Assembly: GCA_903873355.1 (NCBI GenBank)
Contig: CAIQOG010000223.1
Coordinates: forward strand, 1 to 13,512
Source of the DNA: an uncultured Bacteroidales bacterium
Lineage (GTDB): Bacteria; Bacteroidota; Bacteroidia; Bacteroidales; Paludibacteraceae
DNA length: 13,512 nucleotides
Direction of reading: 5' to 3'
Shown: positions 7,826 through 13,512 of the stretch, in pieces
Layout of the letters: each line of letters opens with the position of its first letter
Numbering within the stretch: position 1 is the first letter of the stretch
Position numbers and translations under genes: made by a program
Notes under the pieces: model-generated
Databases searched by the model: none
Seen by the model: the letters and a program-made list of their open reading frames with translations, nothing else
Told to the model about the DNA's origin: nothing

Positions 7826-9967
7826 TTACTTACTGTATTTTTCATATATCTTTTTAGAAATTGAAATCGGATTACCTATCGGTTCAGTTGAAAATCGATT
7901 GGTTTGCTTGCTCCAATCTTCTTCTAATTTAAAGTAATCAATATCAGTTGGTTTTTCTCCTTTTAATTGATTCAATAAATCATCGACAAATAATTTCCAG
8001 CGATTGTAATAAAGCGTACTTAAAAGTCCGGACCATTCCCGGTGTGTATAGTCATTCAGAACCTTGTGCGCTTCTCCATAACCCCAGGAGGTTAGTAGCA
8101 TCCGGGCATTTTGTTCGAATTGATTTTTTTCTGAAACTGATGGTGCTGTGTTACGGGCATTCTGAATCCAGCAACCAAGTAAAAATTCTTTACGCGTTCC
8201 CATTAATTCATCCAAATCGAGAATTAATGCCAGAAATTTTTGACTCGAAATGCTAAATTTTGATTTGTCATTTAAATTAAAATCCTGAATCATAGAATAA
8301 TAATACAGCTCAGCAACTCCAAGCAAATATTGGTGAGTTATATCCACCACGTCGTACTGATAAGTATCAACATTTTTAAATTCTTCGGCACAATTCAACA
8401 AAGTAGAACAGGCAACTTTTAAATCTTCCTGTTTATACCGAATAGTTCCATAACCCCAGGGTGACGAAGATTTCCATTTCAAAGTAGGGCGTGAGCAAAT
8501 CACATTTTGAGGTTCATCGTAGCTAAATGGTATTCCATAAACACTTTTCAGCAATTGTTTCCATGCCAAACGAGCGGATTTATTGTCTTTTCCATATCTG
8601 AAAACTGAATAATTTTCGATCCATTGTGTTGGGTTTGGAAGTTCATTTCGCCAACCTAAATCATACATGTATTCAAAAATCAATGGATTCACATTTATAG
8701 CTTCAGGAATCATGCCGAGACCTTCCATAGTTACACCAAATTGACTACTTCTGGCCTCGTTTAAGCTGATTGTCGTTGAATCAATTTTTCCATAAATACC
8801 GGTTCGACCTCCAAAATTATTGATAACGCAAAACAACCATCGGCAACCGCTGTATCCTTTGCTTTTTTTCCACGCTTGTTTTGTTTCTCCATACAAATCA
8901 ATAATCAATGCTTTATCTTTTTCCAAGCCCGACAATAACACAGGTGACGGATTACCAATCCAACCTTGTAATACCCATGTTGAACCGGGCGATGCCTGCA
9001 ACATAGATTGTTGGATATTATGCCCACAGGTTTTCAAATCCACTTCCAAAATTGAACCTTCGTGAAACGGATCGCCACCATAAAAATTGGCTTTGCCATA
9101 CAGTTTTTCCAACTCGGTGTAATAAGTTTGTGCAAAGAAATTAAACATCGAATCGGTCGGCATTACAAAATCGGGACGCTGATATCCACACCAGTTGCCT
9201 GTTTCACGAATATCGGCTTTTGGAAATTTCGATTTTAAACTAGTGGGTACCATTCCATAGAATCCTTGTAAAACAGGTTCCATTTTCATGCCCCGCATAT
9301 ACGAAAGGATATTTTTTTGAAGTTCAGTGCGGCTTTTAATCCATTCCTGCGAAACTGGACCACCCCAACCTTCCAGATTTCCCATCAACCACCATGCCTG
9401 ATATGCCGGTCCGGAAATAAAATCGGCAATTTCTTTGTCCGAAAAATTGAGTTTCTTCAGCGTATTTTGCCATACTTCTTCCGTTCCATTAATTGCCAAG
9501 ACCAAATTTATTCCTTGCATAGCCATCCAGTCCAGTTCTTTCTGCCACTGTTCCCAATTCCAAAACGACATGGTATAATTGAAAGTGCAATAATTCAGGA
9601 AATACTTGTATTTGTAAGGAGTTGAAATGCAAACTTTTTCTTTGAGAACCGGCAAGTTCGAAGGTAAATTCAAATTAGTTCCTGCCTGCGAAATCTGACA
9701 ATGACAGTAATATTTTAAATACCAGTTTAATGCAGAGGCCACGGCCACTGGCGACGAACCTGCCAATAATAATTTTCCATTCTGTGAAGAAATTTCAAAA
9801 ACATCCTTGTCATTCAACGAAGCAATGGAATCAATAACGATTTTTGATTCAATTTGAGGTACAACTCTATGGATTAATTTTTTAGCAGAAATAAATTTCT
9901 CAGAAGCAATTGCAGATGAAAATGCTAAAAAGCTAATTGCGATTAAGGTAAGAATAGATTTTTTCAT
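7826..9967 (-). CDS. Alpha-N-acetylglucosaminidase, GH89 (NAGLU-like)
   Basis: A 713-residue exported enzyme of the NAGLU/GH89 family, which removes terminal alpha-linked N-acetylglucosamine, known from heparan sulfate and from alpha-1,4-GlcNAc-capped mucin O-glycans. A signal peptide ends near residue 21 (SAIA/SEK). An N-terminal alpha/beta domain occupies about 25-110. The catalytic barrel opens with YKYKYFLNYCTFNYTMSFW and WEQWQKELDWMAMQGIN, followed by GTEEVWQ (161-167), WWLMGNLEGWGGP (192-204) and GDPFHEG (298-304). By analogy with human NAGLU, E303 and E422 (in GMIPEAIN) are the probable acid/base and nucleophile; both are present. An all-alpha C-terminal domain fills about 450-713. The length fits a core enzyme without added carbohydrate-binding modules. 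It lies 8 bp after a 50-residue ORF and downstream of the FAD oxidoreductase, probably in one operon. Confidence 0.95.
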   Translation of the reverse strand: MKKSILTLIAISFLAFSSAIASEKFISAKKLIHRVVPQIESKIVIDSIASLNDKDVFEISSQNGKLLLAGSSPVAVASALNWYLKYYCHCQISQAGTNLNLPSNLPVLKEKVCISTPYKYKYFLNYCTFNYTMSFWNWEQWQKELDWMAMQGINLVLAINGTEEVWQNTLKKLNFSDKEIADFISGPAYQAWWLMGNLEGWGGPVSQEWIKSRTELQKNILSYMRGMKMEPVLQGFYGMVPTSLKSKFPKADIRETGNWCGYQRPDFVMPTDSMFNFFAQTYYTELEKLYGKANFYGGDPFHEGSILEVDLKTCGHNIQQSMLQASPGSTWVLQGWIGNPSPVLLSGLEKDKALIIDLYGETKQAWKKSKGYSGCRWLFCVINNFGGRTGIYGKIDSTTISLNEARSSQFGVTMEGLGMIPEAINVNPLIFEYMYDLGWRNELPNPTQWIENYSVFRYGKDNKSARLAWKQLLKSVYGIPFSYDEPQNVICSRPTLKWKSSSPWGYGTIRYKQEDLKVACSTLLNCAEEFKNVDTYQYDVVDITHQYLLGVAELYYYSMIQDFNLNDKSKFSISSQKFLALILDLDELMGTRKEFLLGCWIQNARNTAPSVSEKNQFEQNARMLLTSWGYGEAHKVLNDYTHREWSGLLSTLYYNRWKLFVDDLLNQLKGEKPTDIDYFKLEEDWSKQTNRFSTEPIGNPISISKKIYEKYSK

Positions 9968-9975
9968 GAAAAATT

Positions 9976-10128
9976 CTATTTAAATTTTATTATAGTAAGC
10001 GATTTAGCACTGACATTCTCACTGGTCGAAAACTTCCATTCGGAAAAACAAATCATTTCTGGAGTTGAATTCTTGGTTGAAATGCTAAGCAGTACGAGTA
10101 ATGGGAAAATTTGAGTAAGTTTTTTCAT
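9976..10128 (-). CDS. Small secreted 50-residue ORF or remnant of an internally deleted gene
   Basis: On the minus strand an ATG at 10128 opens a 50-codon frame ending in TAG at 9976. It begins 19 bases after the oxidoreductase stop and ends 8 bases before the GH89 ATG, so it fills the gap as a real gene would. The first 16-18 residues (MKKLTQIFPLLVLLSIST) look like the start of a Sec signal peptide. The remainder includes FSEWKFSTSENVSAKSL and ends TIIKFK, with no recognisable domain. The ending resembles the last strand of the C-terminal beta-sandwich of some glycoside hydrolases (an xPAKSxTT pattern), which suggests an in-frame deletion that kept only the two ends of a former enzyme; this is inference. 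Alternatives are a genuine small secreted peptide or a chance frame. Confidence 0.4.
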   Translation of the reverse strand: MKKLTQIFPLLVLLSISTKNSTPEMICFSEWKFSTSENVSAKSLTIIKFK

Positions 10129-10147
10129 CAGTTAATTGAATGGTATT

Positions 10148-11818
10148 TTAGTTTTGTAACCGTTGTTTGTACTTCAATAGTTGTTCTTTTAAATCAATAT
10201 AGTTTACATCTTGAACTGCTACATTTTCATCAATTGCCAATGATGCAGCGATGGCAGCCGACTGACCTAGAACCATGAAAACCGGTTCCATGCGTATTGA
10301 ACCAAATGCAATATGTGTTGAACTTAAACAAACCGGAACTAACAGATTTGAGCATTCATTTTGCTTAGGCACAATTGATTTATAACTAATCGGATAAGGT
10401 GATTTTACATTCGCCTGAATATTCCCTTCATTTTTGACAAAGCCATCCTGTGTTACATATCGCTGCACATGATGTGAATCCATACCATAAGCAGCCAATC
10501 CAACAGCATCTTCTGCTTTTTTTAATCCTTCGCAATGATATTGATTCATAACACAATTGCTTATCATACGTCGTCCTTCACGAATATACAATTGCTCCTG
10601 CCATCCTTTTCCTTTCTGAAATTCGTCTTTACACATTCCCAAATGTGAAAATTCTTTGCGTAATGCTTCTGGAACTCTCGGATTATTTGACATAGTCCAT
10701 AAAAAACCTTGTTGATATTCGCGATGTGCTATATCCATTTTTTTACGTTCAGCATAACTTGCTTCCACGTAATTATAATTCTGACCAATAAAATCAGTTG
10801 AGAATCCACAGCGGTTATTGGTATCGGTTTTTCGGTTAGGCATCGACGAATTTATCAAAGGAAATGCCAATTCCCCTACTTCTATATTACGAAGCAATAG
10901 TTCATAATTCAGTTCGTTGTAGTTCTTGGGTTTTTCGAATGGAATAAGGTTTTCGGGTACATCGGTAAGGCACATTCTAAAGCAAAATGCCTGTAATTTT
11001 TTATCGCCACTTCCATTAGGTTCTGGCTTGTTTGGATTAATGTATGGCAACAACCCACTTTTGTGATTTCCTTTTTCAATATATGGATCAACCCCTTTTT
11101 TAAAATTATGAGCTTTCCCATTAAGTGAAATTTCATTTAATAATGTACGACATGTATCGTTTACCTGAACGCCATTCAGCGTTTCACCATACAAGCTATT
11201 TGGCTCTCTTCCAATAGTGTAACTCACTCCTGCAGCAGCCAATAAATCACCTTCGTATGTTGCATCAATAAACATTTTTCCAAAAAATGTTTTTCCACTT
11301 TCCATAGTAATTGAAGCAATAATACCATTAGTTTTTTTTACTCCAGATTTTCTGTTTAATTGTTGGTTACAAATTAACGTAATATTTTTTCCCAGCTTCA
11401 ACATTTTGTAAAATATCTTCAATGCAGCAGATGGTTCAAAAGTCCACATGGCATCTTCGTTATACTCTGTTTTTGTTTGCCCACCATCACGATACTCTTG
11501 TCGCTTCTGCCATGTCCAGTTTTCAGGTTGCATGTAGAATTTCTTAACATTTTGATAAAACTCACGGGCAATACCTCCAATTGCCTGTTTATTACCGATA
11601 TCAGTCTGTCCTAATCCACCGGTAGTTAATCCACCAATTCTGTCGGTAGGTTCAAGCAGTACCACCGTTTTGCCCATGCGGGATGCTTGTACAGCTGCAC
11701 TTACTCCGGCTGATGTGCCACCATAAATAACCAGGTCGTATTTATTTTTTTGACAAAATGCAGATTGACAACCAACTAATAGTAAATAAGCAATAATTAT
11801 ACTTATTGTGATTTTCAT
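10148..11818 (-). CDS. Exported FAD-dependent oxidoreductase, probable lipoprotein
   Basis: A 556-residue flavoprotein of the FAD-dependent oxidoreductase type (PF12831-like; relatives in polysaccharide loci are often mislabelled xanthan lyase). The N-terminal dinucleotide-binding fold is clear: YDLVIYGGTSAGVSAAVQA (27-45, GGTSAG loop) and an acidic strand end VVLLEP (52-57), followed by RIGGLTTGGLGQTDIG. DATYEGDLLAAAGVSY (185-200) and the C-terminal EPVFMVLGQSAAIAA segment (about 510-525) are the other conserved FAD contacts. The N-terminus (MKITISIIIAYLLLVGC) has a lipobox with LVG before C17, so it is likely a lipoprotein, with no twin-arginine motif. The reaction is unknown; oxidation of a sugar or sugar-derived alcohol in the periplasm is a reasonable guess from context. 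It is first in a unit with the small ORF and GH89, behind a -7 box at 11869-11876. Confidence 0.88.
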   Translation of the reverse strand: MKITISIIIAYLLLVGCQSAFCQKNKYDLVIYGGTSAGVSAAVQASRMGKTVVLLEPTDRIGGLTTGGLGQTDIGNKQAIGGIAREFYQNVKKFYMQPENWTWQKRQEYRDGGQTKTEYNEDAMWTFEPSAALKIFYKMLKLGKNITLICNQQLNRKSGVKKTNGIIASITMESGKTFFGKMFIDATYEGDLLAAAGVSYTIGREPNSLYGETLNGVQVNDTCRTLLNEISLNGKAHNFKKGVDPYIEKGNHKSGLLPYINPNKPEPNGSGDKKLQAFCFRMCLTDVPENLIPFEKPKNYNELNYELLLRNIEVGELAFPLINSSMPNRKTDTNNRCGFSTDFIGQNYNYVEASYAERKKMDIAHREYQQGFLWTMSNNPRVPEALRKEFSHLGMCKDEFQKGKGWQEQLYIREGRRMISNCVMNQYHCEGLKKAEDAVGLAAYGMDSHHVQRYVTQDGFVKNEGNIQANVKSPYPISYKSIVPKQNECSNLLVPVCLSSTHIAFGSIRMEPVFMVLGQSAAIAASLAIDENVAVQDVNYIDLKEQLLKYKQRLQN

Positions 11819-11868
11819 TTTTTATAATAGCTAAATTCTCAGTATATTAAATCATTTTTCGTTGTTTA

Positions 11869-11876
11869 CAAAAATA
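11869..11876 (-). promoter_or_regulatory. Putative Bacteroidota -7 promoter box (TATTTTTG) of the oxidoreductase-GH89 unit
   Basis: The minus strand reads TATTTTTG, matching TAnnTTTG, ending 51 bases before the ATG at 11818. It is the same octamer as the box in front of the esterase operon. No good TTTG -33 match is seen at standard spacing, only T-rich sequence. Confidence 0.4.
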
Positions 11877-12008
11877 GAATTTTTCTGCCATCTAAAATCA
11901 TATTATTTTAACCTAACTTGATACTTTTACTATATGAGTTTATTTTATCTAAAAATTAAATAAAGAGTTCGCAAAAAATTCCGCCATCTCTTTTGAAAAA
12001 TTGAAAAT

Positions 12009-13424
12009 TTATTCCCAGTTATCTGTTCGGAATGATGGTACAGGCAATCCGGCTGTGTTGTATAAATAACCTCTGGTTACAGGAAAATTTCTAAATGCAT
12101 AACGCACAGCCACCGGAGTTTTTACTTGTGTTGACTGAACCAACACCGTGGTTTGCTTTTTAATCGTATATTTTGCAGGATAGAAAATTTTATCCGCACC
12201 GGCAATTTCAAAACAATCAATCTCTTTGCCCATATTGGTCAATCCTTTTGCTGTATTATCAAATGTAAGTTCAGCAACACTATCGGTCACACTTATGCTT
12301 TTATAGACCGGCATTTTATAGTAAATCCCTTTAACTCCATAGGTTTCAGATAATGCCCAATACGAAAGTCGTTTTGCAACAGTGAGTTTCTCTGCTGGAT
12401 GTATACAGTTTTCTTCACCTAAATCAATAGTTGAAATCATGCCCGAATTTGGAATAATCGACATGGCTTTCAGCTGTTCATCGCGCTGTAAAGCAGCTAC
12501 TATATCCATACTTTTATCATATTTGAAAGGCGCTATTTGAACAAAATAAAACGGAAAATCTCCTATTGCAAAATCTTTTCGCCAACCTGCAACCATTTCA
12601 GTCAGTAAAGCAGCATATTCGTTGTATTCGTTCCTATTTGCTTCGCCCTGATACCAGATTGCACCTTTAATTGTGTAGTTAATAATTGGTGCAATCATGC
12701 CATTATACGTTGCTGAAGGTTTTTGCATAAAGTATATTTTTTCTTGATTAGCTCGCTTGTAAGCTTCGGGAAACTTAATAATCGATTCGTGATTCATCCA
12801 TGGTTCAACGCGTGAACCACCCCAACTAGAGTTGATTATGCCTACGGGAACATGTAAACTTCTTTGCAACAGTTTGGCGTAAAAATAACCTACGGCACTA
12901 AACTTTGCAACACTTTCTGCTGATGCTTCTGACCAAGAACCATAACAAGTATCCTGAGGAGTTGCAATTGCATTTTTCTTGACCGAAAATAATCTTATTT
13001 CGGTGTTTGCTGATTCAACAAGTGCATCGTTTGAACCGCTTACCGGCTGACTCATCATTCCTGTAACCGGCATCTCCATATTGGATTGACCAGAACACAG
13101 CCATACTTCACCCAACAATATATTTCTCAAAACTACAGACTCTCTGCCCGATTTAATGCTAATAGAATAAGGACCACCTGCTTCAGTTGTTTTTACTTTC
13201 ACCAACCAATCCCCTTTTTCGGAGCAGGATATAGTTGTTATTACTTTATTCCAACCGGTAGTAATAATGAGTTTTTGGTTCGGAGATGCTTTGCCCCATA
13301 GTTTTACTTCGGTGTTACGTTGCAAAACCATATTGTCGCCTAAAATGGAAGCTACTTTTATTTCAGCATTTAAAAATGATACGAGTACCAAAAAAAATAA
13401 CAGCAGTTGAATTTTTGTTTTCAT
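12009..13424 (-). CDS. Sialate O-acetylesterase-type exported esterase (SASA domain, SGNH fold)
   Basis: A 471-residue exported esterase of the sialate O-acetylesterase family; members remove acetyl groups from sialic acids or from plant and other glycans. A signal peptide is cut after LNA at residue 20. Residues about 22-100 form a beta-sandwich beginning VASILGDNMVLQRN, which is the usual family start. The catalytic core carries LLGEVWLCSGQSNMEMP with S114 as the nucleophile of the GQSN motif, PVGIINSSWGGSRVEPWM (193-210) as the oxyanion region, AIWYQGEAN (255-263), and IDLGEENCIHPAEK with H342 as the likely catalytic base. The position two before the histidine is cysteine, where bacterial relatives often have aspartate; I do not treat this as inactivating. 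The length and both ends look complete. It has its own -7 box at 13479-13486 and is separated from the next gene by 190 bases. The substrate is unproven, since no sialidase is visible. Confidence 0.92.
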   Translation of the reverse strand: MKTKIQLLLFFLVLVSFLNAEIKVASILGDNMVLQRNTEVKLWGKASPNQKLIITTGWNKVITTISCSEKGDWLVKVKTTEAGGPYSISIKSGRESVVLRNILLGEVWLCSGQSNMEMPVTGMMSQPVSGSNDALVESANTEIRLFSVKKNAIATPQDTCYGSWSEASAESVAKFSAVGYFYAKLLQRSLHVPVGIINSSWGGSRVEPWMNHESIIKFPEAYKRANQEKIYFMQKPSATYNGMIAPIINYTIKGAIWYQGEANRNEYNEYAALLTEMVAGWRKDFAIGDFPFYFVQIAPFKYDKSMDIVAALQRDEQLKAMSIIPNSGMISTIDLGEENCIHPAEKLTVAKRLSYWALSETYGVKGIYYKMPVYKSISVTDSVAELTFDNTAKGLTNMGKEIDCFEIAGADKIFYPAKYTIKKQTTVLVQSTQVKTPVAVRYAFRNFPVTRGYLYNTAGLPVPSFRTDNWE

Positions 13425-13478
13425 TACATTAAAATTTTTAAAGATATAGTTATTCTATTTTAGAATAAAAACAATTTA

Positions 13479-13486
13479 CAAATATA
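13479..13486 (-). promoter_or_regulatory. Putative Bacteroidota -7 promoter box (TATATTTG) of the esterase at 12009-13424
   Basis: The minus strand reads TATATTTG, identical to the box of the beta-helix gene, ending 55 bases before the ATG at 13424. A TTTG (13503-13500) lies 13 bases upstream, closer than the usual 19-21, and the window ends at 13512, so the -33 region is barely covered. Confidence 0.42.
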
Positions 13487-13512
13487 ATCATTTTGGGTTC
13501 AAATAAAATCCC

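Noticed and set aside
7948..9625. Plus-strand frames of 81-102 codons opposite the GH89 gene
   Set aside because: The minus-strand frame is unambiguous GH89 along its whole length; the plus-strand translations are low-complexity shadows without signals or domains.
11962..11993. Possible terminator AAAGAG/CTCTTT after the esterase at 12009-13424
   Set aside because: Only 6 bp of stem around a 20-base loop, with no strong T run; too weak to call.
1..13512. CRISPR array, tRNA/rRNA genes, transposase or insertion-sequence ends, SusC/SusD pair
   Set aside because: Looked for on both strands; no spaced direct repeats, RNA gene signatures, transposase motifs or TonB-receptor/SusD-like sequences were found.

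Overview
The window looks like a carbohydrate-degradation island of a Bacteroidota bacterium, probably Bacteroidales/Marinilabiliales-like. The pointers are AT-rich DNA, exported serine-type sulfatases and glycoside hydrolases, a protein with a type IX secretion (T9SS) C-terminal sorting domain, no clear Shine-Dalgarno sites, and TAnnTTTG-type -7 promoter boxes in the leader of each inferred transcription unit. The genus cannot be named from sequence reading alone. Every supported gene lies on the minus strand; the plus-strand open frames are shadows.

In order of transcription (right to left) there are four inferred units. (1) 13424-12009: a sialate O-acetylesterase-type SGNH esterase behind its own -7 box. 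(2) 11818-7826: an exported FAD-dependent oxidoreductase (probable lipoprotein), a tightly wedged 50-residue secreted small ORF that may be a gene remnant, and a GH89 alpha-N-acetylglucosaminidase. (3) 7695-5371: a stand-alone 774-residue T9SS-secreted parallel beta-helix protein of unknown activity, followed by a convincing Rho-independent terminator with a GAAA loop at about 5180-5214. (4) 5059 to beyond position 1: a CE7-type acetyl (xylan) esterase, two different S1 sulfatases, and the N-terminal 279 residues of a probable GH78 alpha-L-rhamnosidase that runs off the left edge. Gaps in unit 4 are -4, 31 and 9 bp, so it is very likely one operon.

Together the genes make sense as exported machinery that strips sulfate and acetyl groups from a complex glycan and then removes terminal alpha-GlcNAc and probably alpha-rhamnose. 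No SusC/SusD pair, regulator, transporter or anaerobic sulfatase-maturating enzyme is in the window, so the substrate cannot be fixed. A sulfated, acetylated heteropolysaccharide or a mucin/glycosaminoglycan-like glycan is the best inference. The least explained parts are the T9SS beta-helix protein, the exported flavoprotein and the 50-residue ORF. I did not find a clearly new defence, RNA or mobile system; no CRISPR, tRNA, rRNA or insertion sequence was seen.
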